From IMG/VR virus record IMGVR_UViG_3300045051_000408, positions 1 to 35,343 of that record: DNA of 35,343 nt. The stretch is one strand, 5' to 3'. The position numbers and the translations under genes were made by a program. Source of the DNA: a virus. The notes below the pieces were generated by a model. That model saw only the letters and a list, made by a program, of their open reading frames with translations, had not been told where the DNA came from and did no database searches. Positions 12,480 to 20,022 of the stretch are shown in pieces. Position 1 is the stretch's first letter. Every line of letters starts with the position of its first letter.

Positions 12480-12724
12480 CGTCTCTCTTCTAAGCGAGTC
12501 ACTCGATCGTTAAGGTCTGAGATCTTTTTTGTCTGAGATTTCTCAAGATCCACAATAGACTCTTTTAAAGCCCTAATGTTAGAGCCAATCGTTTCTAGGC
12601 TGTTTTCAATAGACCTAAAATGAAAGGCCACCTTACCTTTAACAAAAAACCATATCACGCCAAAGGTTACAAGATCCTTAGGGCTTAACATCTTCTCTAG
12701 CATTTCAATCGTTATAAACTCCAC
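12476..12724 (-). CDS. Membrane-anchored coiled-coil protein
   Basis: An 82-aa protein with one hydrophobic segment (about 17-32, DLVTFGVIWFFV) and a C-terminal coiled coil (about 38-82, ending DRVTRLEERR). The shape resembles the XhlA-type haemolysin/holin helper family, so a lysis or injection accessory role is possible. It is far from the lysin gene but in the same transcription unit; its end overlaps the last late gene. Confidence 0.6.
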   Translation of the reverse strand: MEFITIEMLEKMLSPKDLVTFGVIWFFVKGKVAFHFRSIENSLETIGSNIRALKESIVDLEKSQTKKISDLNDRVTRLEERR

Positions 12725-12739
12725 ACACTACGTCCTTGT

Positions 12740-12985
12740 TTAGAAATAAAAAAGATAACCCAAAGCACCGGCCCCTGCTGCTGCGGCTCCTATAGCCCAA
12801 TACGCAAGGTTTGATGATTCGTCTTGAGAGTGAATGATCTCGCCGTTTAAATAAACGCTATCGCCGATTTGAAGGCTGTTTTTATCTAAAAGACAAAGCT
12901 CGCCTTGAGCAAGAATAGGGTAATTGTCCTTATCGTACTCTACGAAGTGCGTGACCTTGTTGTGTTTTACAATCGCGTATCTCAT
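12740..12985 (-). CDS. Small protein with C-terminal membrane anchor
   Basis: An 81-aa protein with a beta-rich soluble part and a hydrophobic, Ala/Gly-rich C-terminus (about 62-81, YWAIGAAAAGAGALGYLFYF). It is probably tail-anchored. It directly follows the receptor-binding-like gene (two bases) and precedes the coiled-coil membrane gene, suggesting a small membrane module at the end of the late unit. No family is recognised. Confidence 0.6.
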   Translation of the reverse strand: MRYAIVKHNKVTHFVEYDKDNYPILAQGELCLLDKNSLQIGDSVYLNGEIIHSQDESSNLAYWAIGAAAAGAGALGYLFYF

Positions 12986-12987
12986 GG

Positions 12988-13794
12988 TTATCTCGCAGTG
13001 GTTCGTGTTGCTTTTAGGTAAGCCCAGTCAAGAATCATAGCTCTAGAGGTTGTCCCGGCTGATTTTTCAATCTTGTTACACCAAAGGGTAAAATCTCCAG
13101 CTCCGGGGAGCCCAGAGTTGTGTGTGGCAACAAGCGAGCCGTCGATGTAAAATAGGGCTTGCGTGCCTGCAGAGTTAACTACAATTCTAAAAACTTGCAT
13201 GATGTTGCCTGTAGGTGAAACGCCGGTATCAAGTGGCGTTCTTACCCCACCGTCAGCGACCACGGCCTCCCATCGGCCACTATTTACTGAATGCGTGTAA
13301 CGAAAGTAAGCACCATCAGTCGCATCCCCTGCGCCTGGGGCATCGAAAAACCCAAGGTAAGATGTATAGGCGTTTGTGGCATCTGAAACCACGTCTATAG
13401 CGTGGCGTACTCCGTACTCTAGGGCTGCCGTGCCAAATACTAAAAGCCCAGAGCTAAAGATTGAGAGCCTTGCCGTGGTGCCAGTGCCTAAAGCAAAGTT
13501 TACGTTTCCTATGCAGTTTTCTGTGGTGTTTAGTAAAGTTGTGGTGTCGTTGTTTACAGCTTGCCCTGTGCCGCCCCCGACGTTTGCCGCTACGGTAAGC
13601 CCTGCTCTATCGTTTTCAATAAAGTCCGTGAAGAAAACAAACTGTCTGTCTGGGTTTATATCCCAGTCATAGATTGCTTCTTTAGCGTCGAGAGCGTCTT
13701 GAAGATCGGTCTGGTCTGCGATGTCGCCCGTAATGGAGCCCCAAGTGCCGCCTCCGCCGCCCGTGACTGGTAAATCAACATAACCAGTGCTCAT
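12988..13794 (-). CDS. Tail-associated, lectin-like receptor-binding protein
   Basis: A 268-aa protein. The start (VDLPVTGGGGGTWGSITGDI and QTDLQDALDAKE) is the linker typical of phage fibres and appendages; the remainder (about 50-265) reads as a single beta-sandwich domain of LamG/concanavalin type, with RWEAVVADGG, FRIVVNSAGT and LFYIDGSLVATHNSG. Such domains bind glycans. It follows the two small paralogues, which may form its attachment platform. Host-receptor binding is inferred from architecture. Confidence 0.7.
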   Translation of the reverse strand: MSTGYVDLPVTGGGGGTWGSITGDIADQTDLQDALDAKEAIYDWDINPDRQFVFFTDFIENDRAGLTVAANVGGGTGQAVNNDTTTLLNTTENCIGNVNFALGTGTTARLSIFSSGLLVFGTAALEYGVRHAIDVVSDATNAYTSYLGFFDAPGAGDATDGAYFRYTHSVNSGRWEAVVADGGVRTPLDTGVSPTGNIMQVFRIVVNSAGTQALFYIDGSLVATHNSGLPGAGDFTLWCNKIEKSAGTTSRAMILDWAYLKATRTTAR

Positions 13795-13795
13795 A

Positions 13796-14164
13796 CTAGA
13801 AACCCTTTGTGTTAAATCTTACGTTAAGAGTCCCTGTGCTCGATGCGTTTGTATAAACCACTCTCACCCAACGATAATAAGCGCTCGTTACATTCCACAT
13901 ATAACTTCCCGCTGTGCCCGTGATTGAATAACTAGAAGCCGCAAGGTCCTCCCAGTTTGTCACTGTTGGCTCGCCTGAATTTCCTACTGTGGGCTCTTGA
14001 GGATCAATCGACACTTGTAGTTTTATGGTGCCGTTCGGTGTGCCAGTCCATACGGCTTGAACTGCATACCCCACAGCGTGCCCCACCCAGAAAGGATCTG
14101 AGTTGATAACCGACGTGCCTGTCATGCTCCCGGCGCTTACGATTAAGTCGTTTGCTAATCTCAT
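13796..14164 (-). CDS. Small virion protein, tandem paralogue B
   Basis: A 122-aa beta-rich protein related to its upstream neighbour: both have a G-[ST]-PNGTI strand in the middle and an AGS...WVRV/WLRV-Y-T ending with a glycine/serine loop and a final strand. Neither has Cys-rich or membrane features. Two genes of identical length side by side ahead of a receptor-binding protein suggest a duplicated decoration or fibre-attachment protein. The family is not recognised. Confidence 0.7.
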   Translation of the reverse strand: MRLANDLIVSAGSMTGTSVINSDPFWVGHAVGYAVQAVWTGTPNGTIKLQVSIDPQEPTVGNSGEPTVTNWEDLAASSYSITGTAGSYMWNVTSAYYRWVRVVYTNASSTGTLNVRFNTKGF

Positions 14165-14165
14165 C

Positions 14166-14534
14166 TTATAACTCCTTCGCAGTGAGATAAATTGAAAGCG
14201 TAGCCCCAGCGCCTCCGCTTGAGCGAGTGTAAGACACTCTTAACCACGCGTAGGGAAGCTGACTTAAAGTCGTAGCAAAACTCCCTGCAGAGCCCGCAGG
14301 ATTCGTCACAGCAGGGCTTGGTGTAACCGTATAGAAAGTGCCGGTCTGCTTTACCGGATCCCAACTATTAGAGCATTGAATAGCGATCGTGCCGTTTGGG
14401 GAGCCTGTAGCGGGCCATGAAAACTCAAGGCCGATGTTATCAAGATAAAGAATGTTGACGGGTTCGGTGTTATTTGTAGCACTCATGTCGATCGTCGATA
14501 GAGTGGGAATAATGACATTTTTGCGACCGCTCAT
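14166..14534 (-). CDS. Small virion protein, tandem paralogue A
   Basis: A 122-aa beta-rich protein, same length and layout as the next gene (SPNGTIAIQCS here against TPNGTIKLQVS there; AYAWLRVSY-like end against YYRWVRVVY). It begins after a 64-base gap that contains the conserved post-stop motif at 14577-14601. AAGGGGG lies about seven bases before the ATG. It probably forms a virion surface complex with paralogue B; no catalytic motif is visible. Confidence 0.7.
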   Translation of the reverse strand: MSGRKNVIIPTLSTIDMSATNNTEPVNILYLDNIGLEFSWPATGSPNGTIAIQCSNSWDPVKQTGTFYTVTPSPAVTNPAGSAGSFATTLSQLPYAWLRVSYTRSSGGAGATLSIYLTAKEL

Positions 14535-14576
14535 GATGTGCCCCCTTGTGAGTTAATGGCTTATGGCCAAAGGTCT

Positions 14577-14601
14577 CTATAAGGGGACCGGTGTTTTTTT
14601 A
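14577..14601 (-). promoter_or_regulatory. Conserved post-stop motif, copy 1
   Basis: On the plus strand CTATAA, two bases, GGACC, GGTG, seven T and A. The final TTA is the stop of the 803-aa gene on the minus strand. Near-identical copies are at 28179 and 31152. GGTC (14572-14575) and GACC (14586-14589) could pair in RNA. It may be a phage-specific promoter, RNA-processing site or attenuator. Confidence 0.5.
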
Positions 14602-17010
14602 GCTCATCGCTACAGCTTGAGTGCTCGTTTGCACCTCTGGCACCTTAAAGGGCTTAGTGCCCGTGCTTTGTTGAGCCGCCGCAGCTTCGTCTTGCTCCAT
14701 GAAGTTTTGTTGCAATCGCTGTAAGTTTTCAGGCTTTAAAGCATCGTCTAAAGGCATATCAAGCAAGAGCGATAGCTTTATGCGATTGTTATAAGAAACC
14801 GTTTGAGGGTTATCCATGAAGTATTGCATGACTCGCCCTTGAATGTTTTCAAAGAGCTTAGGGTAAACCACTTTAACAGCGTCAATGGCCTCGGTCGTAA
14901 GCGTGCCGTCTACAAGATCGTCGATCACCGAAAGAGGGTTTTGAATGGCGTGCACTCTACGCTCAAAACGCGAGAGCTCTTGATCGCTCGGAGTCCACTT
15001 CACCTGCTTAAACGGTGTATTTACAGTTATGGGCTTAGGCATATGATCTGATAAATACTTTGCGATAAGACCATTCTTAAGCGTTAGCTGACTTGCGGTT
15101 TCAGGCGCTCCAGTGTTCGATAGAGGCTCACTAAGCCTTGCGCTTCGATCCATAGGTAAAGCTGGGTTTGCCTCGATTTCTGACAGATCTTCTTTTAGCT
15201 TTTCAAACGCAGCGACTCGGCTCATTCCGCTTTCTGCGTTTTCAATCAAGCGCTGAATCGCCCCGACAGAAGTAGTCTTTGCTACGTCAGTTAATCGTCG
15301 ACCCTTAAGCATAGAGTCGATTTTCTCTGGGATTTCATCGAGCTTTTTTGCGACCTTCGCCATGGACTTTTGCGTATAAAAAACGCCCGCAGTATTTGCC
15401 GCAATTTGGTTGCCGTATTTTTCGATAAACTTTTTAGCTACAACAGTAGCGATGGCTTGAGGCGCACCAACTGCGCTAAAAGCGCCATACCCTGCGATTG
15501 TATCAGTCAACCCAATGTAGTTATTCCCGGCAACAGACGATACCCTATCATCAATCGCTCTTTCGGCCTTTGTTAATTGAGAATAAAGTTTATTGTTTTT
15601 TTTAATTTCGTTTATTACACCCTTTTTCCCGATCAAAGAGCCCGCAGCAGTGTCCACAGTTTCGTTAATTTGATTTCTTAAGATCTTACGAACGTCTTTT
15701 GCTAGAGTTTGCTTTGCAGTAGGGTTAAGCGAGGGCTTTCCGCCAGGGAATGCTATTGCATCGACCTGATCTAATAGCTCTTTAGCTTGCCTTAGAGTGC
15801 TTAAACCATTTTCACCGCCGAGCTTTTTAATCGCCTCAAGAGTGTTTTCGTAAACTTTTATTTCGTCTTTATTTAAGGCTGATTTAAAAAAACTGCCTAA
15901 ATCTTTTTCAACAGTCTCGGCGAGTTTTTCAGTGTCGAATGTCTTAACGCCAGTGTTGTCTATTTCGTCGTAATAAGCTCCAAGTTTTTCCCCGACCTCG
16001 TTTTTAGCTCTTTTTATATTAGCTTGAATGGTTTCAGGGCTATCAAGCGCTCCTATGATTTTTTTACCTTGAGCGTCTGTTAGCTCAAGCATGGCCGCGC
16101 CGATTTCTTCCGCTTCTTGTTGCCCACCCTTTAGCTTTTTTATCTGACCTTTAGAAAACCCAAGAGCTTTCGCTGCTCGTTCATCTCGAAACGCCTCAAG
16201 AAATCCTTTCTCGGCACTTTCTTGCGCAATCTTATTTGCTCCAAGTTTTATAACTTCAGATCCTGCTCTGCCGATAGCCCCAAGTGCCCCACCCGCAAGC
16301 CCATTCACTAAAAGCGTCTCAGCCGCTAGCTCTGGGTCTCCGAGTGCGGCCTCTGTCACGGCAGTTGGGGCGGCAAATGTTGCGCTTTCAACTCCTAATT
16401 GAGTCGAGCTACGAACTATCTTTTTCGCTAGCTCCTTAGCTGCAGTTTGAGTGCCCGCATTAGCGCCAGCCGCGACGAGCCTTCCCGCAACAGCCTTCTC
16501 TCCAGCTCGTGTGGCAAGTGTTGCCATCTTGCCGACAGGACCACCATATAGCAAAGACGCACCAAAGCCGCCGATACCTCCGAGAGTATTTCCAAAAGCA
16601 TTCTGCTCTTTAAATGCTTGTCGTTTTGCTACCTCTAAGGGATCGTCTGTTTTGTCTTTTATCAGTTCTGGCACTACCATGAGGGCTTCGTCACCAAACT
16701 GCATAACAGCCGCTTTTAGTTGGCCCGGAATACCCTTGTTTTCAGGCTTATCAAGATACTCTCTTACTGCCCCAAGCTCTGGGGACTCAATCGTGTATTT
16801 ACCAGACGCTAACGCCTCATAAAGATCATCAGAAGAAAACGCCCCGCCCTGCTCTGTGCTATTTGGGTTTTGAGCCGATCTCACATTGATCGTAGTACCC
16901 TTAGGGTAAAAGTGCGTTTTCGCTAAGATTGCGTTATCAATCTCGCTCGCCGGTAAAACATCAGGCTTCCCTGTTTGGGCATTTATCAATAACGGCTTTT
17001 TAGGGTCCAT
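14599..17010 (-). CDS. Large internal virion (ejection) protein
   Basis: An 803-aa protein, mainly helical, with Gly/Ala-rich hydrophobic stretches (about 143-162, 235-250) that could insert into a membrane and long charged coiled coils (about 330-460). This fits an ejection protein carried inside the head or neck that lines the DNA path into the cell. No lysozyme or peptidase motif was recognised. Its ATG overlaps the stop of the 491-aa gene (TAATG), and the two plus the 402-aa protein form a trio like the ejection proteins of P22-like phages, though sequence kinship is not claimed. Confidence 0.68.
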   Translation of the reverse strand: MDPKKPLLINAQTGKPDVLPASEIDNAILAKTHFYPKGTTINVRSAQNPNSTEQGGAFSSDDLYEALASGKYTIESPELGAVREYLDKPENKGIPGQLKAAVMQFGDEALMVVPELIKDKTDDPLEVAKRQAFKEQNAFGNTLGGIGGFGASLLYGGPVGKMATLATRAGEKAVAGRLVAAGANAGTQTAAKELAKKIVRSSTQLGVESATFAAPTAVTEAALGDPELAAETLLVNGLAGGALGAIGRAGSEVIKLGANKIAQESAEKGFLEAFRDERAAKALGFSKGQIKKLKGGQQEAEEIGAAMLELTDAQGKKIIGALDSPETIQANIKRAKNEVGEKLGAYYDEIDNTGVKTFDTEKLAETVEKDLGSFFKSALNKDEIKVYENTLEAIKKLGGENGLSTLRQAKELLDQVDAIAFPGGKPSLNPTAKQTLAKDVRKILRNQINETVDTAAGSLIGKKGVINEIKKNNKLYSQLTKAERAIDDRVSSVAGNNYIGLTDTIAGYGAFSAVGAPQAIATVVAKKFIEKYGNQIAANTAGVFYTQKSMAKVAKKLDEIPEKIDSMLKGRRLTDVAKTTSVGAIQRLIENAESGMSRVAAFEKLKEDLSEIEANPALPMDRSARLSEPLSNTGAPETASQLTLKNGLIAKYLSDHMPKPITVNTPFKQVKWTPSDQELSRFERRVHAIQNPLSVIDDLVDGTLTTEAIDAVKVVYPKLFENIQGRVMQYFMDNPQTVSYNNRIKLSLLLDMPLDDALKPENLQRLQQNFMEQDEAAAAQQSTGTKPFKVPEVQTSTQAVAMS

Positions 17011-18485
17011 TATTTACTTCCTTTGGTCTCTATTGTCTTAACGTATCCTTGTTTTCTTCTCTCAAGATCTGACTCTTGAGGCAATAACCCAAACCCAGAA
17101 AGGATTGGAGTTGATCCTGTCGCCTTTGCTTTTAGCGCAGACATTAAATCGTTCTTCTTTTTTTGAATGGTTTTTTCATCGTCAGTAAAATTTGGTAATT
17201 GAGGTGCAATAAGCATTTTAGCATCACTATCAGTCATTCTCTCCCCAACGATTGCTTTTACAATAGGGAATAAATCAGCCTCGGCTTTTTTAATTAAAGA
17301 CCTTGATTGAATAGGGTTTGTGACTCGATTAGAAAGCGTTTGTTGATTAGCAATTTCATCATACAGACGATCAAGCTGTTTTGTCTGCTGATTAACAGCA
17401 TCTAAATCGGCCTTCTCCTTCAATGCCTTGTCTCTTAAATCTTTTGGAAGCTGAAGGATTTTCTGAGTCAGTTCGTCGGCTTGCTGAAACACGGGATTAA
17501 CTTGCGCTGCCGCCATAAACTGCATTTTTTGTTTCTCTTTTTCTTCGTCAATCTTTGCATTCAAGAGCTTAGCATTTTCTAAAATCTGTGGCCCTTTATA
17601 TTGAGCCGCAATCTGATTAAGTTTTATTTGAGCGTTATTTAAATAAGCCAAGCGAGCCGCTGCATCGGCTTGACGGTCATCTTTAAAGGTTTCTTTCATT
17701 TCTTGATAGGCGCTTTTACGATCCCCTACCTCAGCCTTTGCTTTAGCAAGGTCTGAATCAATCGCGTTTTGCATAGCTGTTACAGCCTTATTTTGCCCTG
17801 TAGAATTAGGCGCTGCGCCTAAAAACAAAGCTAATCCCATAAGAATCTTTTGCCCAGTGCCGGCGTTACTAAACACTTGTCCGATGTTTGCCGGGCGCTT
17901 TGCATATTCATCCATTTTCTGGTTAAGCTGAGACTCATATTCAAAAAGTTTTGCCTGACGGTTTTGATCAATTAAAGCCTGGTCTTGGCGCATTTTCTCA
18001 GACTCATCAAAAACCTTCTGCTGATAAGCTGACTCACTTGCTGCTTGAGCCGCGCCCATTTCTGCAGCTTTCATGATCGCTTGTTTTTGTTTTTCAAACG
18101 CTCCGCTTAAGCCCGCCATAGGATTAGGCGCGACCTGGGACGCTTGCCCTGATTGTGGAGCTAAATAATCCGGAGCCTGAAACGTCTCAGCTTGCACGGG
18201 CTCATCAAGCGCAGGGTTTCTAAGCGGCACCTCAGCAACACCCTCGTTCATGCCAAGCATACTCTTGGCGCCCTCTTTGATATCGGCAAGCATTGAGCCA
18301 GTACCAGGCATGACCCTGTTCATAACGTCGGGCACAGATTTAGGCAAATAATCTGTAAGTTCAACTTTTGGCACCGTAGGATCAACAGGCGGCACCATGC
18401 GATTATAGGTCTCTTGAGAAATCTGGCCACGATCAAGCGCAAGTTTTGCTAGATCTTCTCTTTTAGGTAATTCACCGGCTAACAT
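17010..18485 (-). CDS. Internal virion protein, coiled-coil rich
   Basis: A 491-aa protein. The first 120 residues are proline-rich and acidic; the middle is one long Gln/Ala/Lys-rich helical region (about 125-400) with a short hydrophobic segment (about 213-223, ILMGLALFLGA) that may touch a membrane. It is the second of three presumed ejection proteins. The start overlaps the previous stop by seven bases (ATGTTAG) and a GGGCGG site is upstream. No enzymatic motif seen. Confidence 0.65.
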   Translation of the reverse strand: MLAGELPKREDLAKLALDRGQISQETYNRMVPPVDPTVPKVELTDYLPKSVPDVMNRVMPGTGSMLADIKEGAKSMLGMNEGVAEVPLRNPALDEPVQAETFQAPDYLAPQSGQASQVAPNPMAGLSGAFEKQKQAIMKAAEMGAAQAASESAYQQKVFDESEKMRQDQALIDQNRQAKLFEYESQLNQKMDEYAKRPANIGQVFSNAGTGQKILMGLALFLGAAPNSTGQNKAVTAMQNAIDSDLAKAKAEVGDRKSAYQEMKETFKDDRQADAAARLAYLNNAQIKLNQIAAQYKGPQILENAKLLNAKIDEEKEKQKMQFMAAAQVNPVFQQADELTQKILQLPKDLRDKALKEKADLDAVNQQTKQLDRLYDEIANQQTLSNRVTNPIQSRSLIKKAEADLFPIVKAIVGERMTDSDAKMLIAPQLPNFTDDEKTIQKKKNDLMSALKAKATGSTPILSGFGLLPQESDLERRKQGYVKTIETKGSK

Positions 18486-19687
18486 ACTTTACCGCCCTTG
18501 TATTTCTTATCTAAAATCACATCGACAAACTTTTTGGCTTTTTCTTTACTCGTGGCCTTAGTCCTAGGAATAACGATCTCACCTGGGCTTAGTAGCGCAA
18601 GCACAAAATCGTTCTTAGGCGAGTCACCCTTCGTCACAGCTCTTCCTGGCACTTCACCGCCCTCGTTTGCTGTCATCGGCACTGCCGGGTTAATGTTCGC
18701 ATCCCCCACGCCCTTGGGTTTTGATTTCATCGCATTTATTAAAGCACCTAAACCCTTACCAACAGATTTACCAGCTCCCTGATGCCCTCGCGCCTGACCC
18801 TCAGACTCAGTTTCGCCCGTGGCCCGAGCTACGCCCTCAACAAACTTCTGCATAGTGCTTTTCGTCTTTGTTGGCTCTGGCACCTCTCCGCCCTCATTAA
18901 ATAACCCGAAGAGCTTAGGCATTTCTTTATCGTCCTCATCGTCCTTTGGTTTTTCAGTGTCAGGTTTTTCCTTCATGGCCTTTTTAAAAGAAGCCACAAA
19001 CGCGCTCACTTTTTCTTGATCAAGATCTTTTTTAACAGGGCTTGGAACAACTCCCCCCTCGTAAAACAATCCGGCAGACGCTATCCCCTGACCAATCCCA
19101 GAGATAAAATCCCCACGGCGCTTAGCTGCATCCGAGTAAGCCTGACTGTTCACGTTGTTTAATCCAGTGCGCTGTTGCACCTCTAGCTGCTCTTTACCCA
19201 TCTTAGCGCCCAAGTCTCGATCTGTCGCCGCAAGATCTCCTTGCCGTTGACCAGAGATCGCCCCACCAAGCTGCTGTTGAGCGTTTAGCATCTCTTGCTG
19301 ACGAATGATCGCAGCGTCTTGAGCGGCCTGTTGATTAAGCCCCGCAATGTTACCCATGGCCATTCTTGCAGCAAGAGCCGGGTTCACTCCACGCTGAGAG
19401 GCCGCTTGACCCATTTGCTGAGCAATGTTTCTATCGGTCGCTTGTTGTAATTGAAGGTTAGATAAAGATGGCCCCTCGCCTCTCATTTGCGCTTGAAGCT
19501 GACGAATAAAGTCTGACTGAGTAGCTCGTGCTTTCTGCTCTTGCTGATAGCTTGTCAGATTGTTCGGATTAAAGGCCGATTTATCAATGTTATAGGCTTG
19601 CGCTTGATAGCGTCCCGTCCCTAAAGCCCCAGGCGAACTAGAACTACCAAATATAGCCCCACCAATAGAACTAACCACTCCACCCAT
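18479..19687 (-). CDS. Internal virion protein with repeated GGxVP elements
   Basis: A 402-aa protein. Residues 1-20 are Gly/Ser-rich and hydrophobic; about 40-200 is Gln/Ala-rich helix; the C-terminal half has three copies of E-G-G-x-V-P separated by acidic or lysine-rich linkers, and ends with LSPGEIVIPR and a basic tail. That last motif recurs in internal and tail proteins of many podo- and siphophages as I recall them. The start is ATG 19687 with GGGGG upstream, not the TTG at 19699. It is likely ejected or assembly-associated. Confidence 0.65.
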   Translation of the reverse strand: MGGVVSSIGGAIFGSSSSPGALGTGRYQAQAYNIDKSAFNPNNLTSYQQEQKARATQSDFIRQLQAQMRGEGPSLSNLQLQQATDRNIAQQMGQAASQRGVNPALAARMAMGNIAGLNQQAAQDAAIIRQQEMLNAQQQLGGAISGQRQGDLAATDRDLGAKMGKEQLEVQQRTGLNNVNSQAYSDAAKRRGDFISGIGQGIASAGLFYEGGVVPSPVKKDLDQEKVSAFVASFKKAMKEKPDTEKPKDDEDDKEMPKLFGLFNEGGEVPEPTKTKSTMQKFVEGVARATGETESEGQARGHQGAGKSVGKGLGALINAMKSKPKGVGDANINPAVPMTANEGGEVPGRAVTKGDSPKNDFVLALLSPGEIVIPRTKATSKEKAKKFVDVILDKKYKGGKVC

Positions 19688-19688
19688 T

Positions 19689-20021
19689 TTAACCCCCAAT
19701 GTCCTTCTTAAAATAAATCACATTATTTAAAATAGAATCAACTCGCATCCCATACGCTAAGAGCACTTTTAAACTCTCAGTCGCTCCTAACGCCGACACG
19801 TCCACACTGCCTACGATAAACTTAAAACCCTTTTGCTTTGCGATCTCACACACCTCATCCGCTAAAGCACTCGCTATCCCTGATTTTCTTTTCTCTGGAC
19901 GCACGTAAATATCAACGATGTAAATAAACTCATCGTATTCTTGATAAACACAAAAAGCGTCGCTGGTTTCTAGCACCTGCTTATTCTCACGCTCTTTTAA
20001 ATAATCCATGTATAAGCTCAT
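19689..20021 (-). CDS. GNAT-family acetyltransferase
   Basis: A 110-aa GNAT domain. Motif A, binding the acetyl-CoA pyrophosphate, is seen as VDIYVRPEKRKSGIASALAD (about 36-55), preceded by the usual beta strands, and followed by the strand FIVGSV and a helix. The start is ATG 20021, one base after the nozzle gene stop, with GCGGG ahead. Its place between the nozzle and ejection-protein genes suggests the substrate may be a virion protein, or a small molecule late in infection. A second GNAT gene lies at 34048. Confidence 0.75.
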   Translation of the reverse strand: MSLYMDYLKERENKQVLETSDAFCVYQEYDEFIYIVDIYVRPEKRKSGIASALADEVCEIAKQKGFKFIVGSVDVSALGATESLKVLLAYGMRVDSILNNVIYFKKDIGG

Positions 20022-20022
20022 A

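Noticed and set aside
14161-14364. 67-codon minus-strand frame inside paralogue A
   Set aside because: Out-of-frame shadow with odd composition and no ribosome site; the 122-aa frame is supported by its paralogue.
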